Below the pieces are notes generated by a model. That model was not told the origin of the DNA and did no database searches. It was given only the letters and a program-made list of their open reading frames with translations. This document shows, piece after piece, positions 45,891-54,831 of a stretch of DNA of 64,000 nucleotides (position 1 is the first letter of the stretch; each line of letters starts with the position of its first letter). A program made the translations under genes and the position numbers. The DNA comes from Collinsella ureilytica (GTDB taxonomy: Bacteria; Actinomycetota; Coriobacteriia; Coriobacteriales; Coriobacteriaceae): the NCBI RefSeq assembly GCF_019795105.1, contig NZ_JAIMFO010000004.1, positions 248,001-312,000 of the forward strand, in the 5' to 3' direction.

Positions 45891-45960
45891 TCAAACAGCT
45901 ACGCGCTTTGCCCTACCTCCCCCAGCAATATCTAACGGGAGGCTAAGTATTTTGCAGAAG

Positions 45961-46389
45961 TTAGTCTTCGGAACTTAGCAGCTCAATTTCAAACGTAAGA
46001 TCGGCACCGGCAAGCTCATGATTTGCATCAAGGGTGACTTCCTCAACGCCAATCTCGGTTACCTTAACCCGGAATGGCTGACCATCAGGGCTTGCGAGGT
46101 AGAGCTGATCGCCTACGCGAACATCTTGATCTTCAGGCATATGCGCCTTTGCGATCTTGAAGATCATATCGTCGCGCACCTCGCCGTAAGCATCCGCCGC
46201 AGGAATTCGAACCGTACGCTTCTCGCCTACCGCCATATCCTTCACCGCAGCATCAAAGCCAGCAATCATCTGACCAGCGCCACAAGTAAACGCAAGAGGC
46301 TCCCCACGATCATAGGAACTATCAAACTGTGTGCCGTCATCCAAGGTGCCTCGGTAGTGGACGCTCACGTGCTTGCCATCGTTGGACAT
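45961..46389 (-). CDS. FKBP-type peptidyl-prolyl isomerase (SlyD-like)
   Basis: 142-residue isomerase/chaperone. The FKBP half-domains (VHYRGTLDDGTQFDSS, PLAFTCGAGQMIAGFD) are split by an insert-in-flap region (about 65-115) as in SlyD, and the protein ends with the usual HELAGADLTFEIEL; it lacks the His/Cys-rich metal tail of E. coli SlyD. Start at ATG 46389; the frame reaches far upstream through the divergent promoter. Cytoplasmic, monocistronic. Confidence 0.92.
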   Translation of the reverse strand: MSNDGKHVSVHYRGTLDDGTQFDSSYDRGEPLAFTCGAGQMIAGFDAAVKDMAVGEKRTVRIPAADAYGEVRDDMIFKIAKAHMPEDQDVRVGDQLYLASPDGQPFRVKVTEIGVEEVTLDANHELAGADLTFEIELLSSED

Positions 46390-46530
46390 GAAAACCCGCT
46401 TTCTGCTTATAGAATGTTGCGAAACAACTATATAGGATTGACTCAGCTCTGCCGGAGCAGAGCTTTGAATGCATGAAAGCGACAGTGGTCGCGCTTTGCC
46501 ATACGCGAGCAGGCGAAATGGAGGTGTACG

Positions 46531-47211
46531 GTGCCAGCGCGTACAAACACGGAGATTTACCATGTCGATCTACCTGGTCGAGGTGCTATTCCTGTATCGG
46601 TGCGCCGTGCATTAGTGCACAATATGAATCTGCGCATCCGCCGCAATGGAACGCTTGCAGCAAGCGTGCCTACTAAAACCTCGAGCGAGCGTATCCAGCA
46701 ATTTTTAAACGCACATCTGTATTGGATTGCTTCACGCCTGGCAGAGCAGGAGCAAAAACGAGCTGCGCTTACACGTGCAAAGGAACAGGCAGGAAGCGGA
46801 AAATTTCCACTTTGGGGCAAGCTTTGCAACCTGCCGAACCATGTCGCGCCAGATGATGAGCACACAATCGATCAGATCTACAAGCAAGAGATGGGACGCC
46901 GCCTACCAGAGCTCGCACGAGCGGCAGAGCGGCACAGTGGCGTTGCCGCAACGTCGTGGAGTATTCGCACTATGAGCTCTCGTTGGGGCTCGTGCACGCC
47001 ACGCTTAGGTGCAATCCGTATTAACGCCCGGCTTGCCGCATACCCACCTGACTGCCTTGTCGCCGTTATCTTTCATGAACTCGCGCATCTCAAAGAACCG
47101 AGCCACAATACGCGCTTTCATGAGATCTTGAACGCCTGGTGCGCTGAAAGCGCAACGACTCTCGCACAACTCAAGCGCTCAGCATGGGAAATTGCAGCTG
47201 AGCAGACGTAG
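46531..47211 (+). CDS. YgjP/DUF45-type zinc metallopeptidase-like protein
   Basis: 226 residues. Conserved SSRWGSC (149-155) and zinc motif HELAH with His182, Glu183, His186 and His192 (HELAHLKEPSHNTRF) identify the YgjP family (M48-like; E. coli YgjP is reported to hydrolyse UTP). GTG start at 46531, six bases after GGAGG. Divergent from the FKBP gene with about 140 bases between them. Confidence 0.9.
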   Translation: MPARTNTEIYHVDLPGRGAIPVSVRRALVHNMNLRIRRNGTLAASVPTKTSSERIQQFLNAHLYWIASRLAEQEQKRAALTRAKEQAGSGKFPLWGKLCNLPNHVAPDDEHTIDQIYKQEMGRRLPELARAAERHSGVAATSWSIRTMSSRWGSCTPRLGAIRINARLAAYPPDCLVAVIFHELAHLKEPSHNTRFHEILNAWCAESATTLAQLKRSAWEIAAEQT

Positions 47212-47215
47212 CTTA

Positions 47216-47704
47216 TTACCGGCGAATACGCTCTATTTCTACACCACAAGAAGTGAGCGGCAAACCCACCGGAGCCCAGGGCTTTTCAATCTTTACTCGC
47301 ACGCCTCGCACGCTAGGATACATGGTCAAAATCCAAGTAGCTACATGCTCAGCAGCGGCCTCAATGAGCTTGAAGGTATGTTTGCGCAATAAGGTATCAA
47401 CACCTGAGCAGACTTCGCCATAATCAATGGACTGGGTGAGATCATCGTTTTTGCCTGCAGCAACTAAATCAGCAAAAAGCGTTAAGGAGACTACAAACTT
47501 CTGACCAAGCTCATTTTCTGCGGGATATACCCCATGATTGGCAAAGACCTCAAGTCCTTCGATCAAAATCTTATCGATACCGGAAAGCTCAAGAGTCTGA
47601 GCGGGAGCGATGGGATGGATATTAATTGGAAGGCTTTCCTTTGCGCGGGCAAGATCTGCTCGGCCGTCAGAATTCACACGTTCCGGCAATTGATGCTGAG
47701 ACAT
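47216..47704 (-). CDS. folB: Dihydroneopterin aldolase
   Basis: 162-residue FolB. After a 40-residue polar N-terminal extension not usual in the family, the core DKILIEGLEVFANHGVYPAENELGQKF and the catalytic Lys in VRVKIEKPWAP are standard. It converts dihydroneopterin to 6-hydroxymethyl-dihydropterin plus glycolaldehyde. Last gene of folE-HD-folB; nine bases separate it from the HD gene. folK and folP are not in the window. Confidence 0.93.
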   Translation of the reverse strand: MSQHQLPERVNSDGRADLARAKESLPINIHPIAPAQTLELSGIDKILIEGLEVFANHGVYPAENELGQKFVVSLTLFADLVAAGKNDDLTQSIDYGEVCSGVDTLLRKHTFKLIEAAAEHVATWILTMYPSVRGVRVKIEKPWAPVGLPLTSCGVEIERIRR

Positions 47705-47712
47705 GAAACCTC

Positions 47713-48426
47713 CTAAATACTTGGACTCAAATTCTTCCGCTCATCTGGCCATTTACATACTTCACGAGCAGGACAAGCATAGCAAGGACGCGAGGCTTTA
47801 TCTGCCCATGCGATGACCTGGGCAAGCACATCTTCAGGAACAAGTGTGCCACTAAGAGCCGTGTCGGTACCGTACTCTGGTGCAGTTGAGCGCTCAAAAC
47901 GTGCACTCGGATCATACTTGGCCTTGGATTGAGTATCTGAGTTTGCATCCGTACCACACACGCGCGCGTCTGCGTCTTCTACTTTCATATCTGCACACGT
48001 TTTGGGTGGCACCGCCTGAGAGCGATGATGGCGAATCGCTCTTAAGATTTGGTGCGCCTCATCACTCGAAAACTGAGCGTGCGAAGGCAGAGTGGCTAAG
48101 ATTTTTGCTGCTAACGTAGCCCCAGCGCGATCATGCGGAATCCCTCGTTCATACTGTTCTGCACGTCCAATATCATGCAAAAACGAAGCAGCATACACCA
48201 CATCTCGCGGCAGTACGATCTCAAGCTCATACAGCCGAATCAAGGCGACCCGAGCAACATCGAGCAGGTGTGTAAGGTCGTGCTTGCAAAACCGACGATC
48301 AGCTTCTAAGTGATCAATCCGCGAAAGTTCACGCTGAAAGATTGGATGCTGCCAAATTGCCTCAACACGAGGCATAGCTTGAGCAGGCGCTGAAAGACTG
48401 CTCAAATCGCGCTTGCTCTCAATCAT
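47713..48426 (-). CDS. HD-domain phosphohydrolase in the folate operon
   Basis: 237-residue HD protein: metal ligands His in KHDLTHLLDVAR, the HD pair in FLHDIGR and later HHR. A polar insertion of about 45 residues (155-200) and a C-terminal cysteine set (CYACPAREVC) are unusual. It overlaps folE by four bases and precedes folB. The step between FolE and FolB, removal of phosphates from dihydroneopterin triphosphate, has no Nudix gene here, so this enzyme is a candidate; unproven. Confidence 0.85.
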   Translation of the reverse strand: MIESKRDLSSLSAPAQAMPRVEAIWQHPIFQRELSRIDHLEADRRFCKHDLTHLLDVARVALIRLYELEIVLPRDVVYAASFLHDIGRAEQYERGIPHDRAGATLAAKILATLPSHAQFSSDEAHQILRAIRHHRSQAVPPKTCADMKVEDADARVCGTDANSDTQSKAKYDPSARFERSTAPEYGTDTALSGTLVPEDVLAQVIAWADKASRPCYACPAREVCKWPDERKNLSPSI

Positions 48427-48989
48427 GAATGGCGCTGATTCAACATGGCAAAGAAGCGCTGCTCTAGGTCGCGATCAGTCTCAAAAATCCCGCGCCGTGC
48501 CAGTGTAGATGTAATTGCACCTGGCTTTTGAACTCCACGCATGGCCATGCACATATGCTCAGCTTCTATACAAACGATGGCTCCCTGTGGAGTCAAGTGC
48601 TGCATTACGGCATCGGCGATTTCTGCAGTTAAGCGTTCTTGCAGCTGGAGACGACGGGCGAAGGTCTCTACCGTACGTGCAAGCTTAGAGAGACCTGCCA
48701 CCTTTTTGTTAGACACATAACCAATCGAGACGGTGCCAAAAAACGGCAGCAGATGATGCTCACAAAGCGAATAAAACGGAATATGACTCTCAATGACAAG
48801 ATCATTTGCACCAACCGGGAAGGTGCGGACGAGATACTCTGAAGCGTCGGAATTCATACCGGCCAAAAGCTCTGTATACATACGAGCAACGCGTTCAGGA
48901 GTCTCGATGAGCCCTGGGCGCGTGGGATCCTCTCCAATGCCTTCAAGCAAGAGCCGCGTCGCCCGCTCAACCTTCTCCTGATCGACCAT
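48423..48989 (-). CDS. folE: GTP cyclohydrolase I
   Basis: 188 residues. Zinc and catalytic residues are in SLCEHHLLPFFG and later CIEAEHMCMAMRGVQKPG; ETPERVARMY and the GLSKLAR stretch are canonical. It makes dihydroneopterin triphosphate from GTP. ATG 48989 stands five bases after AAAAGGAG; a GTG six bases earlier is too close to that site. First gene of the operon. Upstream 49000-49177 holds nothing clear. Confidence 0.96.
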   Translation of the reverse strand: MVDQEKVERATRLLLEGIGEDPTRPGLIETPERVARMYTELLAGMNSDASEYLVRTFPVGANDLVIESHIPFYSLCEHHLLPFFGTVSIGYVSNKKVAGLSKLARTVETFARRLQLQERLTAEIADAVMQHLTPQGAIVCIEAEHMCMAMRGVQKPGAITSTLARRGIFETDRDLEQRFFAMLNQRHS

Positions 48990-49177
48990 ATCCACTCCTT
49001 TTGACCATCACAGATGCAGGCATGGTACCACGGTCAAGCCGCCCGATCAGCATGAGCACGGTATCAACGTCATGGGCAACGCAAGCACGCCGCGCTCGAG
49101 CTAATACCTAATATCGAACACCAAAACCCATGTAAACAAAGCGTGCTGCAAACCACGGCTCACACGAGCGGCCTTCG

Positions 49178-49921
49178 TTAGTCAGAACGAACTTCAAAAT
49201 TAAATCGAGTCTTATCTCCAGGAAAAGCTTCAATACTGATCTCAAATAGATTTCGGTCTGCGTCGTATACATAGCTTTTCATCATGGCAACTGCCGACTG
49301 CTCAGGAATTTTTAGCATCTCAGCAACTTTGACATGAGCAAGCTCCGCCCATACGGACCGTTCTGCAAGTGAAGGATGAACGGAATACAGCTCATCGAGG
49401 GTGGCATATAGAGAGTGCGCAGCAAAGTCATATTCGATAAGCGCAGGGAAACGATCAGCTGGCACCCATGTGCTCAGATACACTGATGGAGTACCGTCTA
49501 CAAAACGCTGGCGCTCTAGGAAAAACCATTCCCCGCCGGAAGGGCATTTTCCATCTGCAACCCATTCCGGCAGAGTAGTTTTTTCAAATGTAAGAACCCG
49601 CGTCGTAGGCACATGCCCTAAGAGTAGCGTCTCTTGTGAAAAGCTAAGAATCTTATTTGCGAGGTCTCCCAGGTTGCGAGCTTTTACGAAGCTTCCACGC
49701 CCGCGCTCTCTCAATATGAAACCCTGCGACACCAATGATCCGTATGCCTGTCGTACCACAGGACGAGAGAGGGACAACCGATCTGCAAGATCCTCTTCTG
49801 TTGGTAACTTATCTCCCGGCTCTAGCTCGCCTTTTTTTATCGCTTCTATAATTGACGACTCAAGTTGCTTATACAGAGGGATCGGCAAAGATCTATCGAT
49901 CTCGATGTAGCCAAACCCCAT
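49178..49921 (-). CDS. GntR/HutC-family regulator of the PTS operon
   Basis: 247 residues: N-terminal GntR winged helix (about 10-75, PLYKQLESSIIEAIKKGELEPG ... LPTEEDLADRLSLSRPVVRQAYGSL) and a C-terminal UTRA effector domain (about 95-247) as in NagR/FrlR. Start at ATG 49921 (GGAG nine bases upstream); earlier in-frame ATGs lack a site. It lies directly behind the PTS genes it probably controls; a likely operator is at 54035-54052. Confidence 0.92.
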   Translation of the reverse strand: MGFGYIEIDRSLPIPLYKQLESSIIEAIKKGELEPGDKLPTEEDLADRLSLSRPVVRQAYGSLVSQGFILRERGRGSFVKARNLGDLANKILSFSQETLLLGHVPTTRVLTFEKTTLPEWVADGKCPSGGEWFFLERQRFVDGTPSVYLSTWVPADRFPALIEYDFAAHSLYATLDELYSVHPSLAERSVWAELAHVKVAEMLKIPEQSAVAMMKSYVYDADRNLFEISIEAFPGDKTRFNFEVRSD

Positions 49922-50107
49922 TGTCATCCACTCCATATCTGTACGCCTATATATCGTGCATACAGGATACGCTAGACAGCTCGAGGTCGGCCACAAAAGA
50001 AAGATCAATCCACTCCCTGCGCTAACTGAGCACAAGAAGCGGATTGATACATTACATTCAACGCATACCCAAACGCATGCATAATGCTTCCTGAGCTTTG
50101 TACGGAC

Positions 50108-50539
50108 TTAGCTCCAATCATCATCCTGATAAGATGAACTCAGACGAGGTTCAAATTCACCGATCTGATCCCGTCCTGTAAGCAGCATGCGCTCAATCAA
50201 AACGTCAGCATCGCTTTCCCCTGCCTCAATCATGGAGACACATTCAATCAGCATAGGGAGATTAACTCCGAATACGACTCTCATGTCTTTGCGAGAGAGT
50301 GCCTGCACGGCAATTGACTGAAATGGACTCCCTTGCAACACGTCGCACAAAGCAATAATACGTTCACCTTCCGACGAACACTTCAGTGCCAGATCAACCT
50401 TGGTGTCTAACTCACGCTTTGTCTCTCCATCCTGAAACTCGACGACTTCGATATATGATCTTGATCCAAAGATAAGCTCGATTGCACTTACAAGTCCTGA
50501 TGCAAACGTTCCATGGCCTATAACGACTAGCCTTATCAT
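50108..50539 (-). CDS. PTS EIIA component, mannose family
   Basis: 143-residue IIA; phospho-accepting His9 sits in VVIGHGTFASG at the start of the domain. It receives phosphate from HPr and passes it to the IIB protein. Start ATG 50539 follows GGGAG by six bases; the frame opens 21 codons earlier. Followed by about 190 bases before the regulator gene with no clear element. Confidence 0.92.
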   Translation of the reverse strand: MIRLVVIGHGTFASGLVSAIELIFGSRSYIEVVEFQDGETKRELDTKVDLALKCSSEGERIIALCDVLQGSPFQSIAVQALSRKDMRVVFGVNLPMLIECVSMIEAGESDADVLIERMLLTGRDQIGEFEPRLSSSYQDDDWS

Positions 50540-50629
50540 GGCATGCTCCCGACTGCGATGCAGGCGTTCAATGCTTTTACCTAAAGACCAACAGCCCTCC
50601 AACCAAACGCCTGTGATGAAATTCAGACA

Positions 50630-51724
50630 CTACGCACGATAATGAGCAAGGAGTTCATCAGTTGGATCAATCCCGGTATCGATGTAAATACTTTTCGCAC
50701 CAGCAGCAGCTAGATACTGAAATGGAACGGTAAAGAGTAAGGGACCGACCCATTTGCTCACGTTTTGGCTAAATACAAGATCGCGCTCATCGCTATCTAT
50801 CTCTTGCGTTGTGAGCACGTGAACTCGCGGCGTGTATTTTTTAAACGTCTCCCGAAACGTCAACATACGATCAAATTCAGCCTCATCAGATCCAATTAAA
50901 ATGATCGTCTGGTTATCTCGAATCGCCATAAATGGCCCATGAACATATTCTTCTAGTTCGTAGCCAATAACCGGGACTCTGAGCATTTCGCCAACTTTTA
51001 GAACCCCTTCAAGCATGGAACCGTAATCGATACCGTAGCCCAATATATAAATTCTCTCACTGCTCACCAAAGACGCTTTATTTCTCTCAAAGAAATTCAG
51101 GCTCTGTGTAAGAACATCTTGAAATCCCTGTAGGAGGTTTTTCAGTTCTTTCATTAGCTCTGTAAACTGCAATTCACTCAGCGTGCCACGATTATGAGCC
51201 ACAGCAAGCGCCCAAAGATATACGCTCAATACTGAAACGGTATAGCCTTTCGTCTCTGGAGGAGTCAGCTCTTCTCCCACAAGCAAAGGCACCATTAGAT
51301 CGACATACTGTGTAATCTTACTATGCAGATCTCCTGTTATCGCTACGGTTGCATATCCAAGAGAGTGCCCTTCTGCCATCGCACGACAGGTTGAAACAGA
51401 AGTGCCCGATTGGCTAATTCCAACAAGAAGCACGTTCTCGGGTGGTACAGTCCCAGCGCAACTCAAACGATCATAATTGCAAAAGACTGTGGGATAGCAA
51501 GCTTCTGCATCCATCCCTGCCAAATGCTGCATGTAATAGGCAGCAATCTGTGACACATTGTATGAAGTGCCCGATCCCAAAAATACAACCTTTTTAATAT
51601 CCCGACTTTGAAGCAGCGAGACGAATGGCTCTGTAAATAGAGCTCTGCGGTCAAACACCTCAGGCAGCACTGTCGGCTGATAATTGATGTTATCCAATAC
51701 CGTTTGCTTCTTCTCACCCATCAT
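50630..51724 (-). CDS. SIS-domain sugar isomerase/deglycase (AgaS/FrlB-like)
   Basis: 364 residues with two SIS domains; first phosphosugar-binding loop GSGTSYN near residue 50, then GISQSGTS. Relatives are glucosamine-6-phosphate deaminases and fructoselysine-/glucoselysine-6-phosphate deglycases, which often travel with mannose-type PTS and GntR regulators. Overlaps the IIB gene by eleven bases. Whether it deaminates an amino sugar or cleaves a glycated amino acid cannot be decided here. Confidence 0.88.
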   Translation of the reverse strand: MMGEKKQTVLDNINYQPTVLPEVFDRRALFTEPFVSLLQSRDIKKVVFLGSGTSYNVSQIAAYYMQHLAGMDAEACYPTVFCNYDRLSCAGTVPPENVLLVGISQSGTSVSTCRAMAEGHSLGYATVAITGDLHSKITQYVDLMVPLLVGEELTPPETKGYTVSVLSVYLWALAVAHNRGTLSELQFTELMKELKNLLQGFQDVLTQSLNFFERNKASLVSSERIYILGYGIDYGSMLEGVLKVGEMLRVPVIGYELEEYVHGPFMAIRDNQTIILIGSDEAEFDRMLTFRETFKKYTPRVHVLTTQEIDSDERDLVFSQNVSKWVGPLLFTVPFQYLAAAGAKSIYIDTGIDPTDELLAHYRA

Positions 51725-52253
51725 TGACCCCTTTATTTCTCATCTCATCCTGCTCAAATTTCAGACCTTCGCCGCCCGGTTGAAAAAGAGCCGTAATATC
51801 TTCTCGCTGCGCGTTTGGAATCATCTGATCATAGATACGAATTCCGCGAGATGCTAGCTCTGAAAACGCACGCACCTCTTGAGGAGAAACGAAAACCGTT
51901 TTTCTAATCTGCCGAGCGCATGGCTTGGTAGACATATTTCCTACAGTCACCTGTTGAACAGCAAATCCTTCATCTGCCATATCAACCAGAGGCTGCGGGG
52001 TGGCACATAGCACCATGACATTAATCCCACGATCAAGCCGTGCAGCAAGCTTTGTGGCTGCTTTTTCTGCGGTAAAAATTGAAAGCTTACATTCTCCAGG
52101 ACAGCCAAACCTCAAGGCAGTCTTTCTCATTTCATCATGAGCAATACCGTCATCAACTATGACGATACGATCAACCGAATGATACGGAATCCAATAGCTG
52201 CAAACCTGTCCATGAATCAAACGATCATCTATTCGCACATCTACAATTGCCAT
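51714..52253 (-). CDS. PTS EIIB component, mannose family
   Basis: 179 residues. The active His14 is in the signature DDRLIHGQV, and the central KTVFVSPQEV region is typical. Start ATG 52253 with GGAGGG seven bases upstream; an earlier frame opening is not supported. Passes phosphate to the sugar entering through IIC/IID. Confidence 0.94.
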   Translation of the reverse strand: MAIVDVRIDDRLIHGQVCSYWIPYHSVDRIVIVDDGIAHDEMRKTALRFGCPGECKLSIFTAEKAATKLAARLDRGINVMVLCATPQPLVDMADEGFAVQQVTVGNMSTKPCARQIRKTVFVSPQEVRAFSELASRGIRIYDQMIPNAQREDITALFQPGGEGLKFEQDEMRNKGVNDG

Positions 52254-52267
52254 AACTCTACCCTCCT

Positions 52268-53125
52268 CTACATAGCCACAGCGCCGCAAACACCCAACCC
52301 AAAACCAAGAATTACAAGAGCGGCAATGATTAGAGGTACCTTGATGTTGCGTTTTAGAGCGCCATACACTGAAAGTGTTGCAACAAGTGGTAGTAACTTT
52401 GGAATGATCTGATCAAGATATTCTTGGATGATGATTTGCATATCGCCAATAGCAAACGTCAGTGGGCAGGTAATCGAGACCCACATAGCAATCATGGTAC
52501 CGATTGAAATAGCCCCGATAATCCCCGCGCAATGCGTAACGAGCTTCATTTGTCCACCACGCTCGAGCCGTTCAATCAGCTCGGATCCACGATGATATCC
52601 AAGCTGGACACCAAACCAGCGAACAAGCATATTGGGAACGTTAAAGACTAGAAGAAGAATGAATGGCGCTATAGGATTACCCTGCGCAGCAAAGCTTACA
52701 CCGAGCGAACAGGCAAGAATTCTAAAGATTCCCCAAAAGAATGTATCACCGATGCCTGAGAGCGGTCCCATAAGCGAGACTTTGATCGCATTTACCCCAG
52801 ACCTATCAATTGAACGATCTGCGGCGTACATTTCCTCCATTGCTAACGCGATACCCATAACAAATGTTGAAGGGGCGCAGGTCATATTAAATGCCGCCAT
52901 ATGACGACGCATAGCCTCCCGAAGTCCCTCATTATCACCTGCATAGATCTTGCGAAGCGGCCGACCAATACCATAAAGAAATCCAAGCGCCTGCATTCTC
53001 TCGTAGTTAAACGAAGACATGAGCGCAAGACTGCGCAAGGTTACGCTTCTAAAGTCTGCGCTGGTCAGCTTTGAATCAGGCTTACCCGTTACCTCTCGTT
53101 CATCCATAGCATTATGAGCAGTCAT
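52268..53125 (-). CDS. PTS EIID component, mannose family
   Basis: 285-residue membrane subunit with SFNYERMQALGF and the GIGDTFFWG stretch typical of ManZ/IID, and a C-terminal span. Works with IIC to form the sugar channel. ATG with GGGAGG eight bases upstream; three bases follow the IIC stop. Confidence 0.95.
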   Translation of the reverse strand: MTAHNAMDEREVTGKPDSKLTSADFRSVTLRSLALMSSFNYERMQALGFLYGIGRPLRKIYAGDNEGLREAMRRHMAAFNMTCAPSTFVMGIALAMEEMYAADRSIDRSGVNAIKVSLMGPLSGIGDTFFWGIFRILACSLGVSFAAQGNPIAPFILLLVFNVPNMLVRWFGVQLGYHRGSELIERLERGGQMKLVTHCAGIIGAISIGTMIAMWVSITCPLTFAIGDMQIIIQEYLDQIIPKLLPLVATLSVYGALKRNIKVPLIIAALVILGFGLGVCGAVAM

Positions 53126-53128
53126 TAT

Positions 53129-53968
53129 TTAATCCTCCCACTCTTCATCAGAGGCAATGCGAGACTGTGTAGACTCCCCCAAGGAATTAGGCTCTTGCAC
53201 GTATACATTGCTTTCTAATGGACGAGGCGATCGCTCAGAACGAATCTGGAAAATGATGATCGCAATTGCGAGCGCCACGGCCGCCATTCCAACCATATTG
53301 ATATCTGTACCGACAAATGCGGCAGGGATAAAGCCGAGGATGAAGTATGCCCACAAGGATCCATTCATGATGATTCGCATCAGCAGTGCAAAACCAAGCG
53401 CTGGAAGCAAAGCTGCGATTCCATTCAGACCACGCGACATCCAATCAGGAAGACCGCCAACGATTTGATCAATCAAGCCACTTCCGAAAAACATCAGCAT
53501 GAATGTAAGTCCCCAGTACATCAGGGCTAACAGTACGGTGCAGCCAAGATGTATGAAAACCAAAGCCTTAAAGTTGAGACGCTCAACCTCACGATCTGCC
53601 AGCAGCATCGCTCCAGAAAACAGCGTCATGAGCAAGGTATTAACAAACTGCATAATGACTGAAACGGGAACACCAAACATAATCGCACTCTCAACACCGG
53701 TATTTGTAGCAAGTGCCACAGCAACGCCGATAGTTCCACCCGTTCCAATATCCAGGCCGGCTGTAGGTCCAATTGCAGTTGCACCCATCCACATAAGCTG
53801 CATCTGTGCACCGATGATGAGTCCTTTGGTCACATCACCGAGAATGAGCCCAACGAGAAAGCCAGTAACGATTGGTTCTCTCAATTTACACTCGCCAAGC
53901 ACCTGGCCATCAAGCTGCGTTGCAACCACAACCAGTCCAATTAGTGCTGCCTGCCAGAAAGAAATCAT
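53129..53968 (-). CDS. PTS EIIC component, mannose family
   Basis: 279-residue membrane subunit, first gene of the operon, with about seven or eight spans and the family stretch LTKGLIIGAQMQLMWMGATAIGPTAG-like region (QLMWMG). Start ATG 53968, five bases after GGAG; the ATG five codons earlier is too close. The polar C-terminal tail (about 230-279) is longer than usual. Confidence 0.95.
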   Translation of the reverse strand: MISFWQAALIGLVVVATQLDGQVLGECKLREPIVTGFLVGLILGDVTKGLIIGAQMQLMWMGATAIGPTAGLDIGTGGTIGVAVALATNTGVESAIMFGVPVSVIMQFVNTLLMTLFSGAMLLADREVERLNFKALVFIHLGCTVLLALMYWGLTFMLMFFGSGLIDQIVGGLPDWMSRGLNGIAALLPALGFALLMRIIMNGSLWAYFILGFIPAAFVGTDINMVGMAAVALAIAIIIFQIRSERSPRPLESNVYVQEPNSLGESTQSRIASDEEWED

Positions 53969-54031
53969 GTGCACTCCTTCCATTCGGACACGGGCACCGT
54001 TAGTACCCTTCTTTCCGATGTCGGCATCTTC

Positions 54032-54052
54032 AGTATATTGTTATTACAATAT
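54032..54052 (-). promoter_or_regulatory. PTS operon -10 and GntR-type operator
   Basis: ATATTGT-TATT-ACAATAT (54035-54052) is a perfect inverted repeat about 70 bases upstream of the IIC start and overlaps a -10 candidate TATACT (54032-54037, minus strand). The GTNATNAC core suits a GntR regulator; the one at 49178-49921 is the natural candidate. Confidence 0.65.
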
Positions 54053-54153
54053 TACATAATAAGAAAGTGGATAAACGGCATGCTTTACTCGGTACACGGT
54101 CTTTATTTTGAGAAAACAGGGTTTATTTCAGTACTTACCCGCGCGCAAACGGC

Positions 54154-54735
54154 CTACATACCGCGCTCGGCGTAGAGCGGATCATCTTGCCAAAGCGCTA
54201 CAGCCTGAGCTCGATCTACACCGTTTGCTATACGCGCAAGCGTTGCTGGCACGTCAATAATCCGCTGGTTAGAAGAACCACGAAACCGCAGACTAATGTC
54301 ATGAAGCTCTTGTACAAACGGGCCGTCAACCAAAATATCTGCAGTCGCCAGTATCCGATCAGTGAACTCGGTATGATGTCTGCCGCCCTCAAGCAGTTCT
54401 GCCTCCAGCACATCTCCGGTATAGATCCAAATGGTCTTGCCTGCGCTCCGTGAATACTCCTTGCGCACGCGCTCCAAAAAGTCCACCAAACCAGCCTGAT
54501 TTTCGGGCTCCATGGGCTCTCCCCCGAGCACTGTAAGGCCATCAATATACGAAGGAGCAAGGCTCGCGATAATCTGATCTTCTACCTCAGGCGTAAAAGC
54601 TGTGCCCGCCTTAAAGTTCCATGCCGCCTCATTGAAGCAAAACGGACAACCACGACGACAGCCCGACACAAACAACGAGGTGCGCACACCCTCACCATTT
54701 GCAATATCGCAATACTTAATCGTGGCGTAATTCAT
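54154..54735 (-). CDS. nrdG: Anaerobic ribonucleotide reductase activating enzyme
   Basis: 193-residue radical-SAM activase. Cluster motif C26-x3-C30-x2-C33 (CRRGCPFC) and the GGEPM segment are in place; length normal. It creates the glycyl radical on NrdD. Start ATG 54735 preceded by AAGGGAG; about 100 bases after nrdD, same operon. Confidence 0.95.
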   Translation of the reverse strand: MNYATIKYCDIANGEGVRTSLFVSGCRRGCPFCFNEAAWNFKAGTAFTPEVEDQIIASLAPSYIDGLTVLGGEPMEPENQAGLVDFLERVRKEYSRSAGKTIWIYTGDVLEAELLEGGRHHTEFTDRILATADILVDGPFVQELHDISLRFRGSSNQRIIDVPATLARIANGVDRAQAVALWQDDPLYAERGM

Positions 54736-54831
54736 CGTCACTCCCTTGACGACTTCCCTCATACCAAGCGGGGCTTGACCTCATCTCGATCAAAGCCCCG
54801 CATCGCAATACCTTCCCGTGCGTTTGAGATC

